A program made the translations under genes and the position numbers. A stretch of DNA of 64,000 bases from DASRJG01 sp032124015. GTDB taxonomy: Bacteria; Acidobacteriota; Polarisedimenticolia; Polarisedimenticolales; DASRJG01. The notes beneath the pieces are model-generated. The model made no database searches, was not told the origin of the DNA, and saw only the letters and a list, made by a program, of their open reading frames with translations. Of the stretch, positions 35,366-45,200 are shown piece after piece (position 1 is the first letter of the stretch; each line of letters opens with the position of its first letter). The DNA lies in contig JAQBEH010000152.1 in assembly GCA_032124015.1 (NCBI GenBank), forward strand, positions 1-64,000. The letters run 5' to 3'.

Positions 35366-36651
35366 CGTGGCCGGGAGCGGGCGTCGTGGACGATCCGGCC
35401 TGAGACGATCGTCATGACGGGTCCTCCGCGAAGGGCCCATCCGCCGAACGGCGTGTTGACGCTCTTCGACTCGAACGCCGAAGCCGTGACGACGACCCGG
35501 CGTTCGAGGTCGAGCACCGTGATATCGGCGTCGTCGCCTTCGCGCAGCGATCCCTTCTTGAGCCGCAAGATCGTCGCAGGTCCGCTGGTGAGCAACTCCA
35601 CCATCCGCGAGAGTCCGATGACCCCTCCGTGCACGAGCCGGTCGAGGCAGATCGAAACCGCGGTCTCGAGCCCGACCACCCCGAACGGCGCGTGCGAGAA
35701 CTCCACGCACTTCTCGTCGGTGTTGTGCGGCGCGTGGTCGGTCGCGATCGCATCCACGGTGCCGTCGGCGATCGCCGCGAGGAGCGCCTGACGATCCGAT
35801 TCGGAACGCAACGGCGGGTTCATCTTGGCGTGGGTGTCGTACTCCGAGACGGCCTCGTCGGTGAGCGCGAAGTGATGCGGCGTCACCTCGCAGGTCACGC
35901 GGATGCCCACCCCCTTCGCTCGCCGGACCAGATCGGCCGAGCGTCCGGTGGACATGTGCGCGATGTGAATCGCGCCGCCCGTGTATTCCGCCAGGAGAAT
36001 GTCGCGCGAGACCATGACGTCTTCGGCCACTCCCGGCCAACCCGATAGCCCCAAGCGGGTCGCGACCTCGCCCTCGTGCACGACGCCGCCCACGACCAAG
36101 GTCGGCTCTTCGCAGTGGTCGATCACCGGGAGGTCGAAGATCTTCGAGTACTCGAGCGCGCGGCGCATGAGCCCCGCCGAGGCGACGGGCTTCCCGTCGT
36201 CCGAGAATGCCCGCGCGCCAGCAACCGCCATGTCTCCCATCTCGGCCAACTCGACGCCGAGCTGGCCCTTGGAGACGCAGCCGATCGGATAGACCGGCAC
36301 GGTCCCGTGCTCCCGCGCTTGGGCCAGGACGAACTCGACCACCGAGCGCGAATCGATCGGAGGTTGGGTGTTCGGCATGCACGCCACGCCGGTAAAGCCG
36401 CCGGCAGCCGCGGCGCGGGTTCCCGTGGCGATGGTTTCCTTCCATTCCTGTCCCGGCTCGCGCAAGTGAACGTGCATGTCGATGAATCCGGGGCAGACGC
36501 AAAGCCCCGCCAGGTCGAGGGTCGTAGCAGCGGAGGCCGTAATCCGCGACGCGACGCGCGCGATGCGGCCGTCTTCGATGAGAACATCGTTCGATCCGTC
36601 GATCCCGGCCGACGGATCGACGACCCTAGCGTTCTTGAGCAGCAGATTCAC
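35362..36651 (-). CDS. pyrC: Dihydroorotase (type I, zinc)
   Basis: Third step of pyrimidine synthesis; 429 residues. Metal ligands visible: DMHVHLREPG, FSDDGKPV (bridging Asp form), CEVTPHHF and DAIATDHAPH. Typical of the PyrC that forms a complex with aspartate carbamoyltransferase in Aquifex-type systems. The GTG at 36651 has a perfect GGAGGGGACC before it and starts 26 bases before the end of pyrB, so the two genes overlap. Confidence 0.95.
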   Translation of the reverse strand: MNLLLKNARVVDPSAGIDGSNDVLIEDGRIARVASRITASAATTLDLAGLCVCPGFIDMHVHLREPGQEWKETIATGTRAAAAGGFTGVACMPNTQPPIDSRSVVEFVLAQAREHGTVPVYPIGCVSKGQLGVELAEMGDMAVAGARAFSDDGKPVASAGLMRRALEYSKIFDLPVIDHCEEPTLVVGGVVHEGEVATRLGLSGWPGVAEDVMVSRDILLAEYTGGAIHIAHMSTGRSADLVRRAKGVGIRVTCEVTPHHFALTDEAVSEYDTHAKMNPPLRSESDRQALLAAIADGTVDAIATDHAPHNTDEKCVEFSHAPFGVVGLETAVSICLDRLVHGGVIGLSRMVELLTSGPATILRLKKGSLREGDDADITVLDLERRVVVTASAFESKSVNTPFGGWALRGGPVMTIVSGRIVHDARSRPR

Positions 36652-37570
36652 GGTCCCCTCCGGCCAACAGGTAGAGCACGGCCATGCGCACGGCGACGCC
36701 GCTTCGGACCTGATCGAGGATGACCGACGCCTCGCCGTCGGCGACATCGCCCATGATCTCAACGCCCCGGTTGATCGGACCCGGGTGCATGACGATCGCG
36801 TCCCGCGCGGCGCGCTTCAGCCGCGAGGCGTCCAATCCGTAAAACGTGGCGTACTCGCGCAGCGTCGGGAAGAAGCCGCCCGTCATCCGTTCGCGCTGGA
36901 TGCGCAGCATCATGACGACGTCCGCCCCCTCGATCGCCTCGTCCATGCGATACGTCACGCGGGCGCCCAAGCGCTCGAATCCCCGGGGAATCAACGTCGG
37001 CGGGCCGCACACGACGACTTCGGCCCCCATCTTCGTCAGGAGGTGGACGTTCGATCGCGCGACGCGGCTGTGGAGGATGTCTCCGACGATCGCGACCTTG
37101 AGCCCGGCGAGACGATCCTTGCGGCGTCTGATCGTGAACGCGTCGAGCAGCGCCTGCGTCGGGTGCTCGTGGGCGCCGTCACCCGCGTTGACGATCGGCG
37201 TGTGCCCGTGCCGCGCAAGGAAGTGCGGCGCCCCGGCCTCGGAGTGCCGCAGCACGATGAAGTCGGGAGACATGGCTTCGAGATTGCGAAGCGTGTCGAG
37301 AAGCGTTTCGCCCTTCACGAGACTCGAGGTCGACGTCGAGAAATTCAATAGATCGGCCGAGAGGCGTTTTTCCGCCACCTCGAACGACGACCGCGTGCGG
37401 GTCGACGGCTCGACGAAGAAATTCACGACCGTCTTTCCGCGCAGGGTCGGGACCTTCTTGATCTCGCGCGCGGCGATATCGGAGAATCCCTCGGCGGTGT
37501 CCAAGATGAGCGTAATCTCGTCGGCGGTCATCGGCTCGATACCGAGCAGGTGCGGGCTCTTAAGCTTCAC
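36626..37570 (-). CDS. pyrB: Aspartate carbamoyltransferase catalytic subunit
   Basis: 314 residues. Carbamoyl-phosphate loop FVEPSTRTRSSFE, aspartate-site loop region HPTQALLDAF, and the C-terminal HPGPINRGVEI. No pyrI regulatory subunit follows; instead it overlaps pyrC by 26 nt, consistent with a PyrB-PyrC assembly. GTG start at 37570 overlaps the pyrR TGA (GTGA). Confidence 0.96.
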   Translation of the reverse strand: MKLKSPHLLGIEPMTADEITLILDTAEGFSDIAAREIKKVPTLRGKTVVNFFVEPSTRTRSSFEVAEKRLSADLLNFSTSTSSLVKGETLLDTLRNLEAMSPDFIVLRHSEAGAPHFLARHGHTPIVNAGDGAHEHPTQALLDAFTIRRRKDRLAGLKVAIVGDILHSRVARSNVHLLTKMGAEVVVCGPPTLIPRGFERLGARVTYRMDEAIEGADVVMMLRIQRERMTGGFFPTLREYATFYGLDASRLKRAARDAIVMHPGPINRGVEIMGDVADGEASVILDQVRSGVAVRMAVLYLLAGGDRESAAQER

Positions 37571-38145
37571 GACCGCCCCTCTTCGCGGACGTCGCCCACG
37601 CCTTCGTCTTTCACGATCACAACCTCGTCCTCGCCGTCCGTTTCGACCAAGCGCACGTCGACGCGTTCGGTCTCGGCGGTCGGGAGGTTCTTGCCGACGA
37701 AATCGGCGCGCACCGGCAACTCGCGGTGTCCGCGATCGACCAGAACCGCGAGCTGGATCTGCCGGGGTCGTCCCAGGTCCATCAGGGCGTCCAAGGCGGC
37801 GCGCACGGTCCGTCCGGTGAACAAGACGTCGTCGACGAGAATCACGACCGCGTCGTCGAGGTCGTACGGGATTTCGGTGCGCTTCAGGATCGGATGATCC
37901 CCGATCCTCGAAAGGTCGTCGCGGTAGAGGTTGATGTCGAGCACTCCCACCCGAGGCGCCTCGCCCTCGATCGCACCCAATCGCGCCGCCAGCCTGCGGG
38001 CCAGGGGGACGCCGCGCGTCTGGACTCCGACCAGGCCGATCGTGCGGAGGCCCTTGTTGCGTTCGAGGATCTCGTGAGCGATTCGCGTGAGCGAGCGATC
38101 GATGGAGGCGGCGTCCATCACCCGGACGCGCGTGGTCGAACCCAT
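37567..38145 (-). CDS. pyrR: Pyrimidine operon regulator / uracil phosphoribosyltransferase PyrR
   Basis: 192 residues. The PRPP loop VVILVDDVLFTGRTVRAALDAL is diagnostic, together with LVGVQTRGVPLARRLA and INLYRDDL. PyrR binds a hairpin in pyr mRNA when UMP is abundant. The hairpin described at 38155-38188 sits directly before this gene and covers its ribosome-binding site AAAGGAG (9 nt before ATG 38145). First gene of the pyrR-pyrB-pyrC run. Confidence 0.95.
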   Translation of the reverse strand: MGSTTRVRVMDAASIDRSLTRIAHEILERNKGLRTIGLVGVQTRGVPLARRLAARLGAIEGEAPRVGVLDINLYRDDLSRIGDHPILKRTEIPYDLDDAVVILVDDVLFTGRTVRAALDALMDLGRPRQIQLAVLVDRGHRELPVRADFVGKNLPTAETERVDVRLVETDGEDEVVIVKDEGVGDVREEGRS

Positions 38146-38154
38146 GGCTCCACA

Positions 38155-38188
38155 CTCCTTTCGGCCTCTCAGGGCCGGATTCAAGGAA
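38155..38188 (-). promoter_or_regulatory. Probable PyrR-binding RNA hairpin overlapping the pyrR ribosome-binding site
   Basis: On the minus strand the mRNA can fold with a lower stem UCCUU/AAGGA, an internal loop (GAAUC opposite a single A), an upper stem CGGCC/GGCCG and a hexaloop CUGAGA. The reported PyrR consensus in Bacillus is ARUCCNGNGAGGYU with hexaloop CNGNGA. Here GGCCCUGAGAGGCC matches all core positions, and an A-U pair is replaced by G-C. The lower stem includes the Shine-Dalgarno AAAGGAG, so bound PyrR would block translation. No attenuator T-run follows. Confidence 0.75.
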
Positions 38189-38216
38189 GACTTGCCGGGA
38201 GCGGCCGCATGCTAGC

Positions 38217-39041
38217 ATGGCGAGCCCGATGGTTCAGGACTTCACCACACCCGTTCTGCGCAACGTCGACCTCGGACGCGGGAATTGGCTGCTCGAGTTC
38301 GAAGCCGCGAGCGCCGCTGCCGAGATGCGGCCCGCCCAGTTCTTCATGATCGGAGTCCCCGGATCGGACGTTCTTCTCCGAAGGCCGTTTTCCGTCTGCG
38401 GACTTCCTGGCACGTTTTCGGATGGACGCGCGGGCGCCGTTCAGATTCTCTACCGGGTCTACGGGCGCGGCACCAAGCTCCTCGCCTCCTTGGGACCCGG
38501 AGCCCCGCTCCACATCCTCGGCCCCCTCGGCCACGGCTTCACGAGCCCTCAGGACAAAAACACCAAGATCGTCTTCGTGGCGGGCGGGATCGGCTGCGCT
38601 CCGTTCCCTGCATTCCTTGCCGAGCTGGAACGGGAGGGCCGACGCGCGACGATGATCTACGGCGCCCGCTCAGCCGACGAGTTGCCGCTGCTCGACTGGT
38701 TCCGCGAGCGGTGCGACGCCGTCGTAGTCACGACCAACGACGGGTCGCTTGGAGCTTCCGGACTCGTCACGGGCCCCCTCGAACAGATGCTCCGGGGTGC
38801 CGGCGGTGAACAGCTCCACCTTTACGTCTGCGGCCCGACTCCGATGTTGAAGGCCGTCGCGAAAATGGCGCTCGCTACGGGGATCGCCTGCGACCTCGCG
38901 CTCGAGGCCCCGATGGCGTGCGGTTTCGGTGTCTGCCTGGGCTGTGTTGTCCCCACCCACGCGCAACCGGACGGACCCGTCACTTTCGAAAGAGTGTGCG
39001 TCGAGGGCCCCGTCATGCGCGCGGAACGGATGGCATGGTGA
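38217..39041 (+). CDS. pyrK: Dihydroorotate dehydrogenase electron-transfer subunit
   Basis: Iron-sulfur flavoprotein that passes electrons from PyrD to NAD+. 274 residues. FAD-binding RRPFSVCGLPG, NAD-domain FVAGGIGCAPFPAFL and CGPTPMLKAV, and the four-cysteine [2Fe-2S] segment CGFGVCLGC followed by ERVCVEGPV. The ATG at 38217 and another at 38229 are both possible; neither has a strong ribosome-binding site. Divergent from pyrR with 71 bp between starts. Confidence 0.93.
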   Translation: MASPMVQDFTTPVLRNVDLGRGNWLLEFEAASAAAEMRPAQFFMIGVPGSDVLLRRPFSVCGLPGTFSDGRAGAVQILYRVYGRGTKLLASLGPGAPLHILGPLGHGFTSPQDKNTKIVFVAGGIGCAPFPAFLAELEREGRRATMIYGARSADELPLLDWFRERCDAVVVTTNDGSLGASGLVTGPLEQMLRGAGGEQLHLYVCGPTPMLKAVAKMALATGIACDLALEAPMACGFGVCLGCVVPTHAQPDGPVTFERVCVEGPVMRAERMAW

Positions 39042-39976
39042 CCCCAGATCTGTCGGTCGCGATCGGCTCGGTCCGGCTCAAGAACCCCGTGCTCACGGCC
39101 TCCGGAACGTTCGGCTATGGCCTCGAGTTCCTCCCGTTCCTGGATTTGGCGCAACTCGGCGGTCTCGTGACGAAGGGACTGTCCCCCCGGCCGCGGAAGG
39201 GAAACCCGCCGGAGCGCATCGTCGAGACCCCGGCCGGCATGCTGAACGCCATCGGCCTGCAAAACGTCGGGATCGACGTTTTCCTCGCGGAAAAACTCCC
39301 GGCGCTTCGCGGCCACGACACGGTCGTCGTCGCGAACGTCTTCGGCGAGACCGAAGCCGAATACGTCGAAGTCTGCGAGAAGCTCGACGAGGCCGCGGGC
39401 GTCGCCGCAATCGAGCTGAACGTCTCCTGTCCTAACACCGAAGCCGGGGGCATGGTGTTCGGAAACGACGCCGCGTCTCTCGCGCGCATCACACGAGCCT
39501 GCCGGCGCGCGACGCGCCTTCCCCTGTGGGTCAAGTTGTCGCCCAACGTCACCGACATCCGCGAGATCGCCAAGGCCGCCGAGGCCGAGGGAGCCGACGC
39601 GGTCTCGCTCGTCAACACGTTCGTCGGCATGGCGATCGACGTGGAGAAGCGACGTCCCGTGCTCGCCAACGTCAGCGGAGGCCTTTCCGGACCCGCGATC
39701 CGTCCCCTCGCGGTCTGGATGACCTGGCAGGTGCGGCGCGCCGTGACGATCCCGATCGTCGGGATGGGCGGCATCATGACGGCGCGCGACGCGATGGAGT
39801 TCATCCTCGCGGGTGCGACCGCAGTTCAGGTGGGCACTGCGAATTTCGTCAATCCCCGCGCCGCCGTCGACGTCGCGGAAGGGCTCACCGCGTGGCTGAA
39901 GGAACACAACGTGGCCTCGGTGCGCGAGTTGGTCGGCGCCCTTGCGTCCCCGCCGACCGCGTCGGGGTGCCCGTGA
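39035..39976 (+). CDS. pyrD: Dihydroorotate dehydrogenase B (NAD+), catalytic subunit
   Basis: Class 1B dihydroorotate dehydrogenase, 313 residues. It has the catalytic cysteine in ELNVSCPN (class 1 enzymes use Cys, class 2 Ser), LTASGTFGYG near the N-terminus, VKLSPNVTD, and the FMN-binding GMGGI and GATAVQVGTANF. Forms an alpha2beta2 complex with PyrK. Start ATG 39035 or the GTG at 39038 (GTGA over the pyrK stop). Confidence 0.95.
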   Translation: MVTPDLSVAIGSVRLKNPVLTASGTFGYGLEFLPFLDLAQLGGLVTKGLSPRPRKGNPPERIVETPAGMLNAIGLQNVGIDVFLAEKLPALRGHDTVVVANVFGETEAEYVEVCEKLDEAAGVAAIELNVSCPNTEAGGMVFGNDAASLARITRACRRATRLPLWVKLSPNVTDIREIAKAAEAEGADAVSLVNTFVGMAIDVEKRRPVLANVSGGLSGPAIRPLAVWMTWQVRRAVTIPIVGMGGIMTARDAMEFILAGATAVQVGTANFVNPRAAVDVAEGLTAWLKEHNVASVRELVGALASPPTASGCP

Positions 39977-40701
39977 GACCCGAACAGCGCACCTTCGTCG
40001 CGCTGGATACCCGGGACATCGATCGGGCGCGCGAGTTGGCGCGGATCCTCGCCGGTCGCGTCGGCGGGTTCAAGATCGGCTTGGAGGCCTTCGTGGCCAT
40101 CGGTCCGTCCTTGATCGAGGAGATGCGAGGCCTCGGGCACGTCGTCTTCCTCGATCTCAAGTTCCACGACATCCCGAACACGGTCGCCGGAGCGGCCTCG
40201 GCGGCGTCGCGCTTGGGGGTCGGCTTTTTCACCGTGCACGCGTTGGGCGGCCCCGCGATGATCACTCGCGCCGTGGAAGCAAGCCGTGCGGCCGTGCCGC
40301 CCGGCACCGAAGCTCCGGTCGTTCTGGCCGTGACGATCTTGACGAGCCACGACGACTTCTCGCTGCGCCGCATCGGAATCGACGGCGACTGCGCCGCGGC
40401 GGTTCCCCGCCTCGCCGCGCTGGCACGCGAAGCCGGGGCCGGCGGCGTGGTGTGCTCACCCCTCGAGGTCACCGCGGCGCGCCGGGCCTTTCCCGAGGGC
40501 GTGCTCGTCGTCCCCGGCATCCGCCTCGAAACGAAAGGACCACGCCCCCGCGACGATCAGGCGCGCGTGGCGAGTCCCGCCGCGGCGGTCCGGGCCGGCG
40601 CGGACCGAATTGTCGTCGGTCGTCCGATCACCGAAGCCCGGGACCCCGCCGCGGCGGCCGAGGCGATCGCCGACGACATCCGCCGCAACGCGGGGATCTA
40701 G
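39973..40701 (+). CDS. pyrF: Orotidine 5'-phosphate decarboxylase
   Basis: Final step to UMP. 242 residues, group I enzyme: FVALDTRD, the catalytic DLKFHDIPNTV, and the phosphate-binding VVPGIR and RIVVGRPITEARDP. GTG start at 39973 overlaps the pyrD TGA (GTGA). pyrE and the carbamoyl-phosphate synthetase genes are not in the window. Confidence 0.96.
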   Translation: MRPEQRTFVALDTRDIDRARELARILAGRVGGFKIGLEAFVAIGPSLIEEMRGLGHVVFLDLKFHDIPNTVAGAASAASRLGVGFFTVHALGGPAMITRAVEASRAAVPPGTEAPVVLAVTILTSHDDFSLRRIGIDGDCAAAVPRLAALAREAGAGGVVCSPLEVTAARRAFPEGVLVVPGIRLETKGPRPRDDQARVASPAAAVRAGADRIVVGRPITEARDPAAAAEAIADDIRRNAGI

Positions 40702-40708
40702 GGTCCCC

Positions 40709-41470
40709 GTGAACGTGACGTTTCTCGGAACCGGAACCTCGACGGGCGTACCGGTTCCCACCTGCGTGTGCGACGTCTGCCGCTCGACCGATCCGCGCGA
40801 CGCGCGGCTGAGACCCTCGGTGCTCCTCAACTGGGACGGCGCGAACGTTCTCGTCGACTCGTCGACCGACTTGCGGCAGCAGGCCCTACGTCATGGATTG
40901 ATGGACCTCGACGCGGTGTTCTACACGCACGCCCACGCCGATCACATCTTCGGCCTCGACGACCTGCGCATGTTCAACTGGCGGCGCGGCGGCGCGATCC
41001 CCGTCTACGGCTCGGCGATCACCCTCGCCGCGCTTCGCAGGACGTTCTGGTACGTCTTCGAAGAGGTCGAAGCGGGCGGCGGCAAGCCGCTCCTCGATCT
41101 TCACGAGGTCCGCGCTCCGTTCCCGCTGCTCGGGCGCACGGTGATCCCCGTGCCGCTGCATCACGGCCGACTTCCGATCCTCGGGTATCGGATCGGAGGG
41201 TTCGCCTATCTCACCGACGTCAGCGAGATCCCGGAGGCGTCGTACCCGCTGCTCGCGAATCTCGACGTGCTCGTGTTGAGCGCTCTCCGCCACCGCCCCC
41301 ACCCGACGCACCTGCACGTCGCCCGCGCCCTAGAAGAAGCGGCGCGGATCGGGGCGCGGCGCACGCTGTTCACGCACATCGCCCATGAGCTGTCCCACGC
41401 CTCGGTCGCCGCCACTCTTCCCCCCAGCGTGGAACTTGCCTACGACGGCCTCCGCCTCGAAATCGCATGA
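40709..41470 (+). CDS. MBL-fold metallo-hydrolase (PhnP-like phosphodiesterase family)
   Basis: 253 residues. Metallo-beta-lactamase-fold motif THAHADHIFGLDD (HxHxDH) and downstream metal-ligand histidines; N-terminal GTGTSTGVP followed by CVCDVC, a cysteine cluster that binds an extra zinc in PhnP-type enzymes. Homologues act on cyclic phosphates, but the substrate here is not shown. GTG 40709 is 7 bp after pyrF; its stop overlaps the next gene (ATGA). Context suggests cotranscription with pyrKDF rather than a phosphonate pathway. Confidence 0.75.
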   Translation: MNVTFLGTGTSTGVPVPTCVCDVCRSTDPRDARLRPSVLLNWDGANVLVDSSTDLRQQALRHGLMDLDAVFYTHAHADHIFGLDDLRMFNWRRGGAIPVYGSAITLAALRRTFWYVFEEVEAGGGKPLLDLHEVRAPFPLLGRTVIPVPLHHGRLPILGYRIGGFAYLTDVSEIPEASYPLLANLDVLVLSALRHRPHPTHLHVARALEEAARIGARRTLFTHIAHELSHASVAATLPPSVELAYDGLRLEIA

Positions 41471-42270
41471 ACCGACCCCGCCGGATCGTCTGGGCCTGGG
41501 TCCTCGGCGTGACCTTGGCGCTGGCGGCGACACCGCTCGATCCGCCTTTGACGAACGAAGACATTGTCCGGATGGTCGTATCGGGAACTCCCGAGGACGA
41601 AGTGCGGGAGGCGATTCAGAGTCACAAGGAAGCCTACGATCTCTCAAACGACATGGTCGATGAGCTGAAACTCGCGGGCGTGCCGGCGGCGATCCTGGCG
41701 GCGATGGCGAGACGGCACGCCGAAAACGCGCCCGCCGTCGCTCCCGCAAAGCGCGAATCGCGGGGGCGCGTCCACCTCGTCGTGAGCCTCAATGCGGGAG
41801 GGGGCAGGCCGCGCACCGTTCGCGTCCCCGCATGGGCGGACGAGGACGCAAAAGCGTTGCTCCACCTTCCGAAGGAAAACGACCAGCGCGAGGTCAAAGA
41901 CCTCGCGGTCTTCCTTACGTGCACCTCCCCCGAGCACGTCCCCGAGTTGTGGCGCTCGAAGTCTCCTCTGGGCCGGGACATGAACTCCGTCACCCGGCAC
42001 GAGATGCTCGCGTTCGTGGCGGGCGACACGCCCGCCGGGAAGCCCCCGCGACTCCTGCTCCCCGCCCTCCTCGAGGCGGAGGTCGACGACACGGAACCTC
42101 ACGACCTCGTCTTGGGAATCGCCGCCCGCATTGGAGACCGCTGGATCCAACTGGGCGCGGCCGTTCTGAAGAAGACCACGATTCGCCCGGGGGAAAAGCC
42201 TCTTCTCGGCCGCATCGAGCACGCAGGCCGTGGCTTCGCTTTCAAGGTGGAGCTGTCGGCGCCGCGCTAG
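41467..42270 (+). CDS. Exported protein of unknown function with a repeat-like N-terminal domain
   Basis: 267 residues. A signal peptide (about residues 1-21) is followed by a helical region LTNEDIVRMVVSGTPEDEV...ILAAMARR. This pattern of 'LTNxDIVxMVxxGxxxD' occurs in many exported proteins of Acidobacteria-like genomes. The remainder has mostly beta-type predicted sequence with no recognised catalytic motif. ATG 41467 overlaps the hydrolase stop. Converges with smc, 10 bp apart. Function unknown. Confidence 0.6.
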   Translation: MNRPRRIVWAWVLGVTLALAATPLDPPLTNEDIVRMVVSGTPEDEVREAIQSHKEAYDLSNDMVDELKLAGVPAAILAAMARRHAENAPAVAPAKRESRGRVHLVVSLNAGGGRPRTVRVPAWADEDAKALLHLPKENDQREVKDLAVFLTCTSPEHVPELWRSKSPLGRDMNSVTRHEMLAFVAGDTPAGKPPRLLLPALLEAEVDDTEPHDLVLGIAARIGDRWIQLGAAVLKKTTIRPGEKPLLGRIEHAGRGFAFKVELSAPR

Positions 42271-42280
42271 GAGTCTGGCT

Positions 42281-45200
42281 TCATAGCCTCAACGACACCA
42301 GCTTCGAAACGCCCGCCTCTTCCATCGTGACGCCGTAGAGGAGGTTGGCCGCCTCCATCGAGCGCTTGTTGTGCGTGATGAGGATGAACTGCGTGTGGTT
42401 GGCGTACTCGGAGAGCATCCGCGTGAAACGGCCCACGTTGAGCTCGTCGAGCGCCGCATCGACTTCGTCGAGGAGGCAAAACGGCGAGGGCTGGTAGCGG
42501 AAAATCGCAAACAGCAGCGCTAACGCCGCCATCGACTTCTCTCCTCCCGACATGAGCGACACGTTTCCCAGCCGCTTTCCCGGGGGCTGCGCGATCATCT
42601 CGATCCCGCACTCCAAGACGTCGTCGCCTTCTTCGAGGACGAGATCCGCTCGACCTCCGTTGAACAGCACCTTGAACGTCTCGACGTAGTGTCCGCGGAT
42701 CGTTTCGAACGCCTCGAGGAACAGCTCGCGCGAGCTGCGGTTGATCCGCTTGACCGTCTCGCGCAGCGACGCCATGGCATCGACGAGGTCCTTCTGTTGC
42801 GCGGACAGGTGCGCGTGCCGCTCTTCGAGGGCCACGAATTCCTCGATCGCCATGAGGTTGACCGGACCGATCGCATCGACTTTGGCCTTGATCTCGGCGA
42901 TCTCGACGTCGAGGGCCTGATCGTCCGCTAGGAGCAGGGATTCCTCTCCCGCCGCCGCCGCGGCCTCCTCGGCGGTCATGCCGAGCTCTTGCGCGCACAG
43001 TTCGTCGAGGAAATGCCGGTCCGATTCGGCGCGTGTCCGGGCGAGCTCGCACTCCCTCGCCCTCTCTCGCGCGCCGTCGAGCGCCGCACGCTCCGCCGTA
43101 AGCGCCGCGTCCGCGTCCTGAAGCGCCGCGCGCCTTTCGACCAGCGAATCCTCGCGCACGGTCGCTTCGTTCGACTTCACGCGCCGGAGCTCCCACTGGG
43201 TCGTCAACTCCGCTTCCGTCGCCCGCAGGAGGCTCTCGGCCTCGCGCCCGCGCGACGCGGCGGCCTCGCGTTCTTGTTCCGCGCCGCCAAGCCGCACGAC
43301 GATTTCGGCCAGGGTCTCCGAGAGACGCGTGTTTTCTCGGCGGACGGCCTCGACCCGTTGCTCGCGCGCGGCGGCCTCGGCCCGCGCGGCGGCCTCTTCG
43401 TCGACTCGCCCGCGCAGCAGCGCATCGTCGGCGTCGAGCGCGAACACCTCTTCGCGAAGCGCCTCTTCCGCCCCCGCGTGCTCGATCTCGGCGGCACTCA
43501 CGAGGACGGCGGCACCGTCCCGTTCGACCCCGAGCCGCGCTTCCTCGACGATAACGGTCTCGCGTTCTTCGGCGAGCACCTCGAGGCGACGGCCCGCGCG
43601 CTCCTTCTCGTCGTCGGTCCGGAGCAACTGCATCTCGAGCTCGTTACCTAACTTGCCTTCCACCTCAAGCGCGCGCCGCCCCTCGACCCAGGCCGACTCC
43701 GTGCGATCGACCTCTCCGCGCAGCCGCTCGACCTCCGTCTGGAGGGCACTCACGCGGGAGGTCGCCTCGGCCAGCCGCGTTTGCGCTTCAGCCATCTTGC
43801 GATTGTGCGCAAGCAAGCCGAGGTCGCCCGCGGCGCGCCCTCCGGCCGCGATCAGCCCGGAGGCGTAGACGACCTCACCCGTCTTGGACAGATAATCCAC
43901 GAACGGGTGGACACGGTGGAGCGCCAAGGCGCTCTCGAGTGAATCGACCAGCACGGCATCGCCGATGCACGAACCGACGAACCCGTCATCCGATCGAAAC
44001 TGCAGTCGATCCCTGAGGCGTCCGATCACGCGCGGATCGTCGCGCAGTGCGTCCGGGAGCGGCCCCGAACCGTTCGGCGCGGCGCCGCCCTCGGAAGCCC
44101 CGCGGGTTTTCGACCTGCTGAGGAACATCGTGCGCCCCGCGCCCTCGGCGCGGATCAGGTGGGCGGCGCGGCTCGCGTCGGCGTCGTCTTCGACAACCAC
44201 CGCGGGGAGGACGCCCTGAAGGTAGGCCTCCGCGGCCGCCTCCACTTCGCGGGAGGCTTCGACGAAGTCCGCAACGACCCCGACCGTGCGCACGCCCGCG
44301 TTTCCACCGGCCGTGAGCAGCAGGCGGACGCCGTCCGACACCCCCGCGAAGCGCGTCGCGACATCTTCGAGGGTGCGCAGAGCGCTCGACGCCGACGTCT
44401 CGCGCTCACGCGCCGCCGCGAACTGCTCCATGCTCGCGCTGTGCTGCGAACGCGCGCTCGACAGATCGGCCTCGGCGCGGGCCACGGACTCGCGAATCTC
44501 GTCGACCCCACGCTTTTGGGTCTGCGCCCTTTCTCCCAGGCCCGCAGCCTCCGCGCTCATGCGGAGGTGCTCGCTGTGCGCGGCGTCGCGCTCGCGCTCT
44601 AACCGCTCGCGCTGCGCCGTCAGGCGGGAGAGGTGCTCCTCGATCGAGCGGTGCCTGTTGCGAAGCTCGGCGAGGCGGTTCATCGACTCGAACAATCCTC
44701 GCCGCAGTTGCTCCACATGTTCACGGCGCGCCTCGCGCGCCGCGCCGCTCTCGGCTACGAGGCGACGATGCTCCTCGAGCCGCGCGGTGGCCGCCGACAG
44801 TTGGGCCTCTTCCGCCGCGAGGTCGTTCGCCTGGGCCGCCGCTTGTTCGCGGGTGGCCGCGTGACGGAGCCCGAGCACCGTGATGTCTTCGCTCAGGCGG
44901 CGGTCGGTTTCCGCCGCTTCGACGATGCGTTCCCGGCACGCCGTCACCCTCGCTTCGCCGCGATCGATTTCGATTTCGAGTTGGTGGAGTTCCTCTCCCG
45001 CCGCCCGACCGGCGCGCGCGGCCTCCTCGACGGCCTGCCTTTCGGCGGCGATTTCGGCGTCCAAGGTCGCAAGACGCGCCGAAGACTCCGCCTCCACCGA
45101 ACGCGCGGCGACCTCGACCTCGCGCAGGCGCCCAAGCTCCGCATCGAGTCGCCGGGCCTTCGCTCCGAAGCGAACCGACTCCTTCCCGCGAAGCTCGTCG

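Noticed and set aside
35366..36502. N-terminal extension of the DAGK-family gene
   Set aside because: The extension is only the alternate frame of pyrC; the GTG at 35365 gives the family start.
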